Shown here piece after piece: positions 43,951 to 57,228 of a stretch of DNA of 64,000 bases. Location: contig CM034543.1 in NCBI GenBank assembly GCA_020002185.1, forward strand, positions 3,629,834 to 3,693,833. The letters run 5' to 3'. Below the pieces are notes generated by a model. The model was not told the origin of the DNA. It did no database searches and saw nothing but the letters and a program-made list of their open reading frames with translations. The stretch's first letter is position 1. Every line of letters starts with the position of its first letter. Source of the DNA: Paraescarpia echinospica. Its lineage: Eukaryota; Annelida; Polychaeta; Sabellida; Siboglinidae. The translations under genes were made by a program, and so were the position numbers.

Positions 43951-46554
43951 TGTCAACTGTGTTTACACTATTCACTGTCTATGTAGTCTTTAAGAAGACT
44001 GTTTTCTGTGCACAAATGTTACACTTTACGTAAGATTGCGTACGCTAGACTGCCTTATTCATTTAGGTTATACAGCGCCCTAGCGAATAAGAGAGACACT
44101 AGCTACATAAACTAAGTTCGCCCGATTATCGCAAATGCTTAATTTTAACAACAAAGCTACCTTATCAAAATGTCTAGCAGGTACTGACTTACACAGATAT
44201 TATCTTATGTAGGTAGTTTATGGTTGTTACTTTATCACCTATATATTCTACCACATAACGAGGTTTGTTAAATCTTGTTTACAAACTTATCGTAGCCGTA
44301 AGCTAACGTACCCTATTATCACTCACTAGACTAAAGTGTCCTAAAATACTTTATCTAACTAACTTTAAGCACAACTGCTACTCAATATATGTTTACTGCT
44401 ACTTTATGAATGATATTAAGGCAAGAATAATACTTATCAATCAGTAATTCCACTTGCTTATGAACTTTGATACACCACCAATTTCAACGATCTATCTCCG
44501 CCAAATATAGCCTCAAGGTGTCGGAACAGTTCGCTGTTGTGTATTGAGAGATGGCCATTCGAATATATGTCCGTTCCTCCCAACGCACCCCGTTTGATCC
44601 CAGTTCTTCACCCGCGCTCCTAATGTGTAGGTATACCTTCGTCTTTCGATTTAATTATGTCCAGCAACGCACGGTTCGCTTGCCTGTCGCTTTGTTTATT
44701 TCCTTTGTGTCATCAAATGGCTTACCTTGGAATTCAAATGAGCGGCGACTATATATTCTCGGATGCGGTCTGTGTATGTGCGTTTAAAGTGGTGTGGTGT
44801 TTCGTATTCTTGGTGATTTGGGTTGTCTAAAACCGTCACCGCAAGTCACGGAAGGCCTGCCGTGAACGTTCATCGTGTTGATGGCACACGTGTTAACATC
44901 GTAAAGGGAACACACTTAGACAATGTCTGCTATACGCATACATACAAATTCTTCGTCACTCGTATGGAGTCTTCATCATTTCAACTTAGTCGATAAATCT
45001 CCTAAACCTACGTCATTTGATGTTCACCTAACATACAATTTGCGAAGAAGTCCCAGGTTGGCTGTATGTCATCATAGTCTTATCCTGGGTTCTATACAAG
45101 CTGTTTCCCTAATATCGCGGACATTATTTCTAATAAACATACGTAAGACTCGGGTAAATGTGAGCTTTTTAGCAAACTAGAGAACATATAGTAGGAACTA
45201 AAACATACATGAGCTACTCCATCGGTTCACAGTTGGCTAATCATTTTAAATATTTTTGTTTAATTAGCATTCGTTCTTGCAATAGTTTGGAAATGAAAGT
45301 TGTGTTCCAGTGGAGACGAGCTAGTGTAACGCAAACTGATACTGCACGGGATTAATGGCTTAGAACAATTTATGAAGAAAAAACTATGACATAAATGTCA
45401 AGGCGTAAGGCAATATCGTGAATGGAGGATGTTTCTGTCGCGAACGTTTCGGTCGCGAACTAACAAATTACACATGTGTAAGCAAGTTAATTGTTTTCAC
45501 AGTTTACATATCTGTTGCTACAGTTGCGACATGGCAGCATAGAAAGGTAAATTGTAACGTTGTGCTGTGTAATCAGGGATAGTCATTGAAATGCACTTTT
45601 ACCTTATACAATGTATTCAAATACAACAGACGTTACCATTCCACACATTAAAGGAGACAAAATAAATCACGCAAACAGGTCAGGTCGTTTACAAATAATA
45701 AGCGTTTAACATTTACATATCTTTGCTTTCACTTACTGTGCTCATTTTATGGCGGCTGCATTATACGTTCACGGAACTTTGGCATTAGGGGCATAAATGT
45801 GAGATCAGAAAATATATATCGTAATACATAAATTGTGTGTGCAAGAACGGTTTAAAAATGCAAGGACAGTTGACAGTGAAAACGCGCGACACACAAACTC
45901 ACCTTTCGTCTTAGTAGCATAGGTGATGATATGATTACATAAACACCGACTGCGCGACAACCTACTTCGTATCGAGTTTCCAAATCGAGTCTGACTTTGA
46001 CAATGCGCCGTCTGGTGGTAATCTCGGCACTCAACACTACAATAACCTACCGTTCGGAGGTAACAAACGTTTCGTCTCCACCACCGTCTCAGACGCCAGA
46101 GAGGAAGCAATTGCCTCGACTCACTGCAGCACGAGGCTGGGTTCCGTTTGTTTAGATCGGCTCAGCAGTCTTGTAATGGATCGCGGCATTACACCTGAAT
46201 AAACGAGCCGGCACTTGGAACATTGTTAGATCATATTACGAGTGGTTTCTGCACTACTTGATTGCTATTTGTAGCTAAACCACCCGTGTAATTTGTTGAT
46301 GTACCCGTGTAATTGCCTCGTTCGCAGACCAATTAATAGTGTAGGAAGTGTCGTGGTCGTTGAATTGGTTGGTAGTCCACTTGAATAAAACATCTCAATC
46401 TAGCATATTACATTCTGGTTACTGATCTGGGCCACCGTTTAGCGTGTTGGGGTAATTTGTATTGGTATACGACATTCTGCACCATTTTACCGTTATAGCC
46501 AACCATGAGAGGCAACTTAGAATATTGATTTAGATCCACATTGTTAGGGATATA
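43951..46554. other. 2.6 kb without a recognised gene
   Basis: AT-rich sequence with only short frames on both strands and no domain I can name. The first part may be the 5' leader of the minus-strand LINE. No RNA gene or clear repeat is seen. Confidence 0.5.
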
Positions 46555-47655
46555 AAATATGATTATTACAAGGTAGGATTTATAGAACTGAAGAAAGCAT
46601 ATGACACCGTACCAAGAGAAGTGGCAATGGCGACATTGAGGTGGATGGGGGTCCGAGAGGCAGCGGTCTGGATGGTGGAAGGGACATATGAAGAAACAAA
46701 GGACAGAGTGGTGTCAATAGTGTGTGGACCGGGAGTGTCAGAAAAGTTCAAAGTGAATGTTGGCTAGAGGCAGGGGAGAGCCCTGGGTCCACTGTTGTTT
46801 ATCGCAGTGGTGCAGTTGATAAGCAAAAAGACTGATACGAGAGATATCCTGATATCCGGAAACTACTGTATGCAGACGGTCTGGCAGTGGTAACGGATGG
46901 GGAAGCAGACTTCCAAGAACGACTGACCGAGTGGGAGAATAATGTTCAGAAGACATAGACAGAAATTTAGTCTGGAGAAGATCGAGGGCAGCAAAACAAA
47001 GAGCTGGAGAAAACCTGGAGGGGAAGAAACTAAAAAAGAGAGTTTTATGTACCTGTATGGAGCGGTATGACCGGGACGGCAACTCAGGTAAAGGTGAACG
47101 CTTGGGTGAACGTCGAAGGTGTGATGGGAGACAGACGCATATCGCGTAAGCTCCAATTAAAGGTGCTCAGCTCATGTGTGACTCCGGCTACATGTATGGC
47201 TAAGAAGCTATGGCAATGACAGAAAAACAACAGGAGAAGGTAAGGTTTGCGAAAAACAACTGGGTCAGAAGAATTGCGGGAGTGAAAAGCAGCGATACGC
47301 GAAGAATGGAGGAGCTGAGGAAGGAGTTTGGCGTGAAAGAAAGTTCTAAGAAGAAACTGGTGAGGAATCGACTAAAATAGGCTGGACATGTGGAGAGAAT
47401 GGGAGATGCCCGTAGAGTGAAGGGAAAAGGAAGCGTGGACGGCCTAGACTGCGGTGGGAGAATTATGTAAAGAGAGACTTGGGAGGATTGGGAGAGGTGT
47501 GGAGGAGAAGAAGAGTGAAAAATACAGGGAAAAGGACGGTTGGCGGAGAGAGCAGGATCAGTGAGGGAAAAGAAAAAAATAACGGAAATCGAGGATCGGA
47601 ATCGAGGCCAGTCTCATCCCGACAGACAGAGGAACAAGGGTAGACCAACAGCAAT
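46555..47655 (+). pseudogene. RTE-like reverse transcriptase remnant, copy 1
   Basis: Motif A appears as GFIELKKAYDTVPREVA near 46575 (Glu for the first catalytic Asp). A motif B-like RQGRALGPLLFIAVVQL lies near 46770 after an in-frame TAG, and motif C is LLYADGLAVVTDGEADF near 46865 (YADG where YADD is expected). The C-terminal region around 47270-47470 has RRIAGVKSSDTRRMEELRKE and AGHVERMGDARRVKG. Many stops and shifts. The 5' half of the element is missing. It shares its C-terminal motif series with the fragment at 61.7 kb. Confidence 0.75.
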
Positions 47656-48029
47656 ATAACATTTCGATTTCAAGATGGCCGTCACACTACATCCAAACTT
47701 TTGTCATATGTTGTCTCCAATACCATATAGAATGCAGTTTCTTGTAGCTAGGCCCATACATCTGGAATTTTATTGTGACAAAATAAAATTACGTCTTAGA
47801 TTTCAACATAACCACCACAATAATTTTCAGAATATTTGGTGGTTTGACCCACACATTCGGATGTGAATATGAAAAAAATGAAATGTTTTTACTTTTCCAT
47901 ATATTCTCGACGTAGTTAAGTTTATAGTGGGACAGATAGGCATAAATACAATCAGGGCTGTACAGTGATGTAGTGAATATATTATTTATAGGTTTGTAGA
48001 CGCTATCTTAATATCTATCAAAAGCGACT
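47656..48029. other. No gene seen
   Basis: AT-rich sequence between a LINE remnant and the first hairpin-repeat cluster. Confidence 0.5.
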
Positions 48030-48100
48030 AGCTATTCGCAGAGCCCAGCTATGCGAATAAGAAATGGATTCTAATTCGCAGAGCCCGCGATCAACCAATT
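48030..48100. repeat. Hairpin-repeat family, cluster 1
   Basis: Contains tattcgcagagcccagc, tatgcgaataagaaatgg and attcgcagagccc, the same words that make hairpins at 52.6-52.9 kb. Confidence 0.7.
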
Positions 48101-48427
48101 AGATAGCGCCTTTCAGCGCAGAGCCGACCAACCAGCAAAGATGGACGCCTCGAGGTAAGTGCTGTAATAAAATATACGTTTTGGGATAGACTACCATGCT
48201 TAATGTTTATTTGTTGACAACATGTATGAATTTGTATACTTCATCCATCCACATCGTTTACAATGCAAAATGGATCATATCCTTTACAAAGCTGTGAATT
48301 ATTGAAGGAACAAGTTATTGTCGTCCCTCTCCAGTTATTGTCCCCTGAAATATCGTATAGATCTCGCCGCAAGATGCGGCGCTGTCTGTTTAATGACTGG
48401 TGAAAGCAAGCGTGACTGTGGAAAAAT

Positions 48428-48495
48428 AGCAGAGCCCAGCTGGAATCTGCGAACTACGCAGGGCACAGCTCTGCGAATTAGAAATTAAATCTTAG
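48428..48495. repeat. Hairpin-repeat family, cluster 2
   Basis: Contains gcagagcccagctggaatc, tgcgaactacgcagggc and agctctgcgaattagaaatt. It lies about 230 bp upstream of the candidate ZSWIM-like exon; the 48101-48427 stretch between clusters 1 and 2 shows no gene. Confidence 0.7.
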
Positions 48496-48725
48496 GCTCG
48501 TCCAAACGTTTTTTGTCGTTTTAGCCAAAACCTGATCAAATTCTTCCGTAAGATATATACAGCTGTATGTGCTAAATCTCTTAACACATATTCTGTTAAA
48601 TTTCCGCAAACTATTAGAAAAGTTATTTTGAGTGAAATATTTACTTCATTGTACTAGTAGAGGACAATACGGTGATCAGTTAATTTATAATTAAGCCAAG
48701 TCGTCTTTACATTCCTGTTTTTAGG

Positions 48726-48992
48726 TGACTGCATTGTCAGCATGGGTGACTTCCAGCTAGGAAAACAATTTCTGTCTTGGGAAGAGTTTGAAAGTGCCCT
48801 TGCCATCTACAAGCAAGAAAAGTTGGTCTAATACACAAAAACAGGTTCGCGAACAATTGTACAGGCGAAGAAACGCATCAAAGATGGACAACCCTTGTAT
48901 GCTGAACGTCTGCAGTGTGCATACGTCACGTTTGGCAGCAAACACTTCGGCAAACCACGACTTTCTGGGCATGGTGTCCAACCACACCAGAA
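48726..48992 (+). pseudogene. Exon resembling a FAR1/ZSWIM-type N-terminal domain
   Basis: An acceptor (ttcctgtttttag) precedes ATGGGTGAC at about 48742, and the exon ends at a donor (gtgagt, 48993). It encodes MGDFQLGKQFLSWEEFESAL, then AIYKQEKLV, a TAA, YTKTGSRTIVQARKRIKDGQ, LQCAYVTFGSKHF and GHGVQPHQ. The spacing of the aromatic/Tyr-rich start, the SRTI..A.KR block and the following C..Y.TFG.K block recalls FAR1-like domains at the start of ZSWIM3-type, transposase-derived proteins. The in-frame TAA after KLV breaks it. The family call is by eye and moderate. Confidence 0.4.
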
Positions 48993-51043
48993 GTGAGTAT
49001 TTTTGTGCAGGTTTTTTTGGTCATTATTTTATCACTGCATCGCTTGCAGTATTTGATTTAATATTTGTTATGAGTAATTAAATTAAGTCATCTCTTATAT
49101 TCCGTAACATTGTGGGGTGGACTGATTAGGTCCTTAATATATCATTAGGATTATAACTATATACAATAGTAGCCTATATATTGATAGGTACCCCTCATAT
49201 ACTGCATATTATCATCGTTTGTATGAATGGAATTTGTATTGTTTTAATTGTTAGTTAAAGTGTACGCAGCGTCTTGCAAGGAGGAAGATGGACATAATGT
49301 ATGTCAAACTGGGATAATAGGTTATGAAGTTAAGCATTATAAATAATTGGAAATGATACGGAATCCCAGCTTTCAGTAAGTGCATGCTGTCTGCTACCTG
49401 TCACTATTACGCTGTTATTATGCAACCTTGAAATGTATATTCAAAATAGATTCACAAAGAGCTATTATTGATAATGGAAATTATGAAAATGGAAATTACA
49501 CTAAAGCGCGGGAAGACCTTTGTTACCCATTGGACTCTGACCTGGTCAAAGTACAGTGTTCCCCTCTTTGCCCCACTCTGTAGGCCGGCTCTAGGAATTA
49601 GTGTTGTCGTTGTTGTCTCACGTAATTATGCAATGGATTCGCACTACTCCATTTACACAATGCACCAATACAACAACTGATACGGATGAACAAGGCCAGA
49701 ATAACCTTCTGAAATGTTGTATTCATCAGGTAACTAGGATGAGCAGCAAAATCACTTCGAGAAAGGACCTGTCTGTGATCTAGTGAGTCATACATTATTG
49801 TTTGACATAGAGGTTAAACATAATACTGATGCTTCTTTCCAGAATGCTGATGCTATTGTCATGGCAATCCCCCAGCCATCATGCGGCTTTGTCATGCGGA
49901 CATATACAGGTGTCGTTTGAAAGTGCCCTTGCCATCTACAAGCAAGAAAAGTTGGTCTAATATACAAAAACAGGTTCGCGAACTATTGTTCAGGCGAAGA
50001 AACGCATCAAAGATGGACAACCCTTGTATGCTGAACGTCTGCAGTGTGCATACGTCACGTTTGGCAGCAAACACTTCGGCAAACCACGACTTTCTGGGCA
50101 TGGTGTCCAACCACACCAGAAGTGAGTATTTTTGTGCAGGTTTTTTGGTCATTATTTTATCACTGCATCGCTTGCAGTATTTGATTTAATATTTGTTATG
50201 AGTAATTAAATTAAGTCATCTCTTATATTCCGTAACATTGTAGGGTGGACTGATTAGGTCCTTAATATATCATTAGGATTATAACTATATACAATAGTAG
50301 CCTATATATTGATAGGTACCCCTCATATACTGCATATTATCATCGTTTGTATGAATGGAATTTGTATTGTTTTAATTGTTAGTTAAAGTGTACGCAGCGT
50401 CTTGCAAGGAGGAAGATGGACATAATGTATGTCAAATTGGGATAATAGGTTATGAAGTTAAGCATTATAAATAATTGGAAATGATACGGAATCCCAGCTT
50501 TCAGTAAGTGCATGCTGTCTGCTACCTGTCACTATTACGCTGTTATTATGCAACCTTGAAATGTATATTCAAAATAGATTCACAAAGAGCTATTATTGAT
50601 AATGGAAATTATGAAAATGGAAATTACACTAAAGCGCGGGAAGACCTTTGTTACCCATTGGACTCTGACCTGGTCAAAGTACAGTGTTCCCCTCTTTGCC
50701 CCACTCTGTAGGCCGGCTCTAGGAATTAGTGTTGTCGTTGTTGTCTCACGTAATTATGCAATGGATTCGCACTACTCCATTTACACAATGCACCAATACA
50801 ACAACTGATACGGGTGAACAAGGCCAGAATAACCTTCTAAAATGTTGTATTCATCAGGTAACTAGGATGAGCAGCAAAATCACTTCGAGAAAGGACCTGT
50901 CTGTGATCTAGTGAGTCATACATTATTGTTTGACATAGAAGTTAAACATAATACTGATGCTTCTTTCCAGAATGCTGATGCTATTTGTCATGGCAATCCC
51001 CCAGCCATCATGCGGCATTGTCATGCGGACATATACAGGTGTC
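48787..51043. repeat. 1.13-kb direct tandem duplication
   Basis: 48787-49915 and 49916-51043 are nearly identical (about 11 single-base differences seen by eye in 1,128 bp). Each copy runs from the middle of the ZSWIM-like exon, through its intron, into a second exon. Shared words include gtttgaaagtgccc at both starts and atatacaggtgtc at both ends. The first copy has lost one T in the second exon (ctattgtc against ctatttgtc). Confidence 0.95.
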
Positions 51044-51114
51044 ATGTGTTGGACCAACTTAAGAAGAATGGCGTCCGTGCTACCAAAGGTGTTAACTGCA
51101 GAGTTACCAAGTAA
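50971..51114 (+). pseudogene. Second exon of the ZSWIM-like gene
   Basis: Acceptor ttctttccag, then an open frame encoding ADAICHGNPPAIMRHCHADI, a CHVLDQL segment and VRATKGVNCRVTK to TAA. The CHADIY...VTK.VNCR series resembles the part that follows the first block of FAR1/ZSWIM-type domains, before an HNH-like motif that is missing. A truncated, frameshifted copy lies at 49843-49914. Phase with the donor at 50122 is not clean, so the exon pairing is tentative. Confidence 0.3.
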
Positions 51115-51944
51115 TATTGTACACAAAAACGATAGATCTGCCGTTTTCATGATGTGTTGGTGATATATGATGATCTGACGCTACAAGCCTCGCGCTGCAG
51201 TCGCTAGGTAGAATGTATGGGGAAGGGAATCGCTCCGTGGTCGGATAATTGTTCAGTTTTGTGGTATATTTACTTATTTTTGTGCATGTTTACGTCAGCC
51301 ATACTATGGACGCAATATGTTGTGTGTGAAAGGTGTCCTAACACAGAAACATTGTAGATACAAAAAAATTCTATGTGTTTGTGTGTGTGCGTGCGTGCGT
51401 ACGTACGTAAGTGCTTGCGTGCGAGTGTGGGAAATGTTCTGTGACATGTATCTCTGCCAGATGGTTAGAAGTTCAATCAAGAAAAGTATTTTAAATTTTA
51501 GTTAATAGTGTGTTAATAAGCTGTGGCAGGATTTCAGTTGTTAGTAGTTTAGACAAGTATATAGTACGTCCCGTGTTAATGATTTTAATACAATCAATCA
51601 GATTTATGCTTCCTACGTAGATATTATGGCCATCTTTTGACGCTTTTTCCTGTTCCGTACACGAGGTTTCGTATAGGTTTTTCCCCTTCATAAGTCAAAA
51701 GTGGACAGGGTTTTAGTGCGTTCAATAAGTTGTGTATGCATTTGTGATGGACGTTGCTAGGATTTAGTGTGTTCTGCATTACTACGTTCCATGTGTTGAT
51801 ATGTAGGCAAGCATGTTGTGTATTATTATGTACCACCTTTGTATAATATGAGTTTTTTATTAATATGTTGATGTCGAGTTTTCAAGTAAAATGTTTGTTA
51901 AAATATATGTAGTGAAAGGATTTTAGTTTTAGTAGTTAGGCAAG
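51115..51944. other. No gene seen
   Basis: Contains a short TG/CG-rich run (about 51375-51425, gtgtgtgcgtgcgtgcgtac) and AT-rich sequence with repeated tgtgtta words leading into the minisatellite. Confidence 0.5.
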
Positions 51945-51945
51945 T

Positions 51946-52256
51946 GTTATGTGTATTAGTATGTTATGTGTATTAGTATGTTATGTGTATTAGTATGTTA
52001 TGTGTATTAGTATGTTATGTGTATTAGTATGTTATGTGTATTAGTATGTTATGTGTATTAGTATGTTATGTGTATTAGTATGTTATGTGTAGTATGTTAT
52101 GTGTTTAGTATGTTATGTGTATTAGTATGTTATGTGTATTAGTATGTTATGTGTATTAGTATGTTATGTGTATTAGTATGTTATGTGTATTAGTATGTTA
52201 TGTGTATTAGTATGTTATGTGTATTAGTATGTTATGTGTATTAGTATGTTATGTGT
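51946..52256. repeat. 17-bp minisatellite (tatgttatgtgtattag)
   Basis: About 18 copies; two copies near 52083-52110 are shortened (tgtagtatg, tgtttagtatg). No coding potential. Confidence 0.95.
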
Positions 52257-52611
52257 GTTACTATTTAGGCCAGAGTTAAAATACCGGGGTATGTACGTTT
52301 ATAAGTTAATAAAAACTGTTCTATTGGTTTTGGACTGCATAAGTACGTTGTGTTTATAATATCTTGGAATATATAACTATATAATAACTAAGAGCGGTAG
52401 CAATAATAAGAATAATTTACCAAAAGTTGTAACTGCACCTAACTAATTTAAAAGTCGCATAGATAGACTAAGTCTAGACAAAGTCTACTTGCAAGGAAGT
52501 AGTAGAACTTTCATACGCATTATGTAGAAATAACACAAATACCTTTGTTCCTATACAGAAAGACCAAGTACCCAATAACTTATCACTCGAACCAAGTTTG
52601 CAAAAGGCCGC
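52257..52611. other. No gene seen
   Basis: AT-rich spacer between the 17-bp minisatellite and the third hairpin cluster. Confidence 0.5.
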
Positions 52612-52880
52612 GCCAAGCGCAGAGCTGGTTGGCTCTGCGAGCTCTGCGAATAAGAAGTGGAATCTAATTCGCAGAGCTAGGCTCTGCTAACTAGGCTTAG
52701 CACCGCAAATGGCAGAGCCAGCTGGCTGGCTGGGCTCTGCAAATAAGAAATGAAATCTAAGTTGCAGGCCTGGGCTCTGCGAACTACGCTGTAGCACGCA
52801 CATTCGCAGAGCCGGCTGGGCTCTGCGAATAAGAAATCAAATATTATTCGCAGAGCTGGGCTCTACGAATAGCCTCGTTC
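52612..52880. repeat. Hairpin-repeat family, cluster 3 (tandem hairpins)
   Basis: Four or so units of about 65 bp, each built on ttcgcagagcc ... ggctctgcgaa inverted arms followed by taagaaat.aaat. The cleanest hairpin is at about 52803-52831: attcgcagagcc, a 5-nt loop, ggctctgcgaat. Compensated or shared changes keep the arms complementary in several units. Confidence 0.8.
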
Positions 52881-53149
52881 CTATCAAAAAGCATGAACTT
52901 GCAGATGCAATTGCAAGAACTTGAAACTTCGTATTATTAGTTACCGACCACCTTCATTTCGTTGAAGATTTTGTTGTTTTATGGGAGCGTTTGCAACAGG
53001 AAAAAGAAGATATGTACTGTGGTCGTAATAGGGTACGTGAGGGGATTGTAGAAATGTAACGCATGGATTGGAGAAATGTCTGTATTTTTCAGAGCTGGTG
53101 GTGAAGCCTGGCCTCTTTGCTCCGGTGAGGAAAGATTATACCGTACCTA

Positions 53150-53980
53150 TACAGTAGATAAGGGGCGAACTACAGCGGTTGGATAGAAAGACTTTATTGC
53201 TCCAACTTCGTCTGGAAGATTAACACACAACACACAACACACAACACACAAGACGCACGAGGGCGAGCGATGATAAAGAGAGCTGCCAGAGCGAGGCTCA
53301 TATAACCCGCTGACAGCGCTCCTGTTAGCGGGCGCTAGCGTAATATAACTAACATGTAAGCCGCTAGATGTCAGCACACTTGCTGGCGCAGTGTGGTCGC
53401 ATATCACATCTCGGGACAGGCTGTTCCGTTTTAGCTGTGCGCATGCAAAAAATCAGCATCTTCAAGTATAGAATATGTAGTAATGTGTGCGATTGTAAGG
53501 AAGGTGATTCCCGATGGGTCTCATGGGTCTTCCTTGTATTTGTATTGATTGGACCAGACAGTGTAAAATATTGTACTCAAACGTTATGGAAATTGTTCTT
53601 CGATATTTATAGACCACGTTGAGGCGTGCTTTCATTGTACGGACTTAGAGTGTTCGTTAGTTCAGTGTATCTAGCGTATATTGTGCGGAGGAGGAGTGAC
53701 GGTGTCTGTTGGTGACCCCACGTGATGGTCTCCTCTGGCTCTTCTCGTGGACATGTGTGGCTCCCAAACTGAGAGCTGTCATATTCTCGTACCGGTCTTA
53801 CCATGGTGCTGTACGTTGATTCATGGTTTCCTGTTGCCAATTTGATGTTTCGCGTATTCGACACTCGCTCGCCTTCGGAAATTCGCCGAAAAGAGTTTTG
53901 AGAACGACAAAGTTGGCGCCACCTATCGGTGTCTGGATATTCTAGGCCAAACACAATAGTGGCGCCCTGAGAATACACTG
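53150..53980. mobile_element. Possible LTR-retroelement remnant
   Basis: On the plus strand ttggtgaccccacgtgatgg at about 53703 resembles the leader just after the 5' LTR of many Gypsy elements, where TGG begins the tRNA-primer site. Separately, the minus strand at 53150-53420 has TATA-like gttatatgagcc, AATAAA (53189-53194) and a start like TGTCCCGAG, which also looks like an LTR, in the opposite direction. A short (ACACA)n run lies at 53222-53252. No gag or pol domain is seen, so this is weak. Confidence 0.3.
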
Positions 53981-54167
53981 TATGTCGCCAACATAAAAGT
54001 TAATAACTCTAAATAACTGCCTTTGCGTTTGTGGAAATATAACGCCAATGGGTAGATCAGAGGTCAATGGTTCAGGAATGCGAACGAACATAGAAAGGTC
54101 GAGTGAACATGCACAGGTCTGGGAAGAGATGACGTTACAAACCTAATGCGTCAACGTGAGCGTATTA

Positions 54168-54172
54168 ATATG

Positions 54173-54206
<34 letters not shown>

Positions 54207-54208
54207 TA
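54168..54208. repeat. (TA)n microsatellite at the LINE 5' junction
   Basis: A TA run interrupted by gtatata, directly abutting the truncated RT frame. Confidence 0.9.
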
Positions 54209-55905
54209 GACGAAGAAGATCGGGTGAGATACAAGGAAGCAAAGAAAGAAAGCAAGCGGGCAGTTGCAGTAGCCAAGGATAAGGCGTACGGGCCGTTGTA
54301 CGAGGAACTGGAGGGGAGAAAAGGAAAACAAAGAATCTACCGGCTGGCAAACATCAGGAAGAGGAGATCAGCGGACATAGGAAGGATAGCCTTTGTCAAA
54401 GACCAATATGGGGCACTACTCACCCAGGACGAAGAGGTACGGGAGAGATGGAAGAACTACTTCCATGAACTCTTAAATGTCGAGAATGAAAGTCAAGAAA
54501 TGGCAGGGACCCAGGCAGTACAGGGCCCTATTGAAGAAATCAAACTTGAGGAGGTGCGGACACAGATGGGTACGATGAAGAAAAACAAGGCGTGTGGACC
54601 AGATGAACTACCGATGGAGGTAATGGAAGCGTTTGGACAAGAAGGAGATAAATGGATGGTAGAAGTGCTAAATCAGGCCTTGAGAGATGGTACATCAGGG
54701 GGATCAAACTTATTACCCTCACTCTGAAGCTCTGGGAGAGGGTGATAGAGAGGAGGTTGAGAGGATTGGTGGAGATAAATGAAAGACAATATGGATTCCA
54801 ACCTGGAAAGTCGACAGTGAAACCGCTGTTCTGCCTCAGGATACTCCAAGAGAAACACAGGGAGTTCAGAAGAGGTCTACACATGGTGTCTGTGGACATG
54901 GAGAAGGCATACGACAGAGTTCCTAGAGAGCTGATCTGGTATAGCCTCCGAAAGAAGAGCATACCAGGATACTACATGAACATCATAAAGGACATGTATG
55001 AAGGGTGTATGACAAATGCTGGAAAGACAAAGGAAATCAAAATCAAAGTTGGTCTACACCAGGGGTCGGCCCTTAGTCCTTTACTTGTTATCAATACCGT
55101 GGACGTGATTACAGAGGAGATCAAGGAGCAGACACCCTGGGCTTATGTTGTTCGACGATGACCTGGTGTTGTGTGATTCAGACGGAGGTAGGATAGACGA
55201 GCGATTGGACAAATGGAGAGAAAAAAATGGAGAGATGTAGGCTAAAGATCAGCAGAACGAAGCCATTGGGGCACACAGAGTATGGGTCTCAGGAAAAGGT
55301 AAACCTCCCAACTGTACAGAATTTTAAGTACCGTGGCTCTGTCATAGACACGGAGGGAGGTGTCAGTAAGGAAACTGAGAGCCGAGTGTCAAACGGGTGG
55401 GCTATGTGGAGGGAACTATCTGGAGTGATATGTGATAAGAAGATGCCACAAAAGATGAAGGTCCTGCACTACAAAACGGTAATTAGGCTAACACTGCTCT
55501 ACGGCTGTGAAACTTAGCCACTATCTACAAGAGACGAAAGACGACCGACAACAACGGAGATGAGAACGATTAGATGGGCAATGGGTGTAAGCCTACAGGA
55601 GCACCGGAGGAATGAGGACATCTTGAAAGAAGCCGATGTGCAGAGCATTGTGATCATCATAAGGAGAAGAAGGCTGGAGTGGTTTGGCCATGTGAAAAGA
55701 AGGAAAGACAGTGAAGACACGAGAGCCATCATAGAGATGAAGATATAGGGGAAACGAGCGAGAGGGAGGTCCAAGTTGAGATGACAGGAGACACCGTGTG
55801 GAAATATTTAAAGGCATGGCAGATGAAGGAAGAATGGGCTCAGGACAGGAAGAAGTAGAGGAGATTCTGCAAAACCCGCCACCCCGCACAGGGAGAAGGC
55901 GGGGA
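54205..55905 (+). pseudogene. RTE-like reverse transcriptase, copy 2 (5' truncated)
   Basis: Starts directly after a TA run and reads DEEDRVRYKEAKKESKRAVA, then WKNYFHELLNVENE, then MGTMKKNKACGPDELPMEVM (the KAxGPD block before the RT). A deletion and a shift near 54690 remove the segment before RGIKLITLTLKLWERVIERR. Motif A is VSVDMEKAYDRVPRELIW near 54890, motif B GLHQGSALSPLLVI near 55050, and motif C MLFDDDLVLCDSDGG near 55147 after a shift. The C-terminal part has YGCET (stop follows) and RRLEWFGHVKRRKDSEDTRA. Ends at a (TA)n(TG)n tract, as RTE-clade LINEs often end in simple repeats. Confidence 0.85.
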
Positions 55906-55915
55906 AAGGTGAGAA

Positions 55916-55916
<1 letters not shown>

Positions 55917-55958
<42 letters not shown>

Positions 55959-56030
55959 CGTGTGCGTGTGCGTGTGCGTGTGTGTGTGCGTGTGCGTGTG
56001 CGTGTGCGTGTGTGTGTGTGTGTGGTGTGT
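55917..56030. repeat. (TA)n-(TG)n microsatellite
   Basis: TA run followed by TG/CG runs (gtgtgcgtgtgcgtgtgcg); 3' tail of the preceding LINE or grown from it. Confidence 0.95.
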
Positions 56031-56390
56031 GTTTGTTCATTTTTGATAAAACAGTACGGTAGAAAGGTTGTACTTGTAGTTTTCTAGCTAGATTATACCA
56101 TGGTAATGCTAACACAACACAAACATCGGTTTCGCCCTATCAAAAATATGACTTAGAGATTTCGTTCCACATGGAATATCACGAGGGGACCTGTTCACTG
56201 TTTTTGTTATGTTGATGGCGGCGCCTAAAGAATGTCTTTCACCAGATTTGTATATGCGCTCTGGTCGGTTTCTGCAAAGCGTCGATTACTCCGTAATGTG
56301 GCGCCACTATTTGTCGCAATGTTCGCCTGAGAACACTTCCACTTAACGAGAACAAGTCGAAACCTTGCATGACGAGTGACGAAAACGACT

Positions 56391-57228
<838 letters not shown>

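Noticed and set aside
45805..46110. 101-codon minus-strand ORF
   Set aside because: No domain or splice context; composition typical of chance frames.
53607..53978. 123-codon minus-strand ORF
   Set aside because: No domain; it lies over the candidate LTR leader read on the other strand.
55798..56115. Cys-Val and His-Ala repeat ORFs
   Set aside because: Translation of the TG/CG tract after the LINE.
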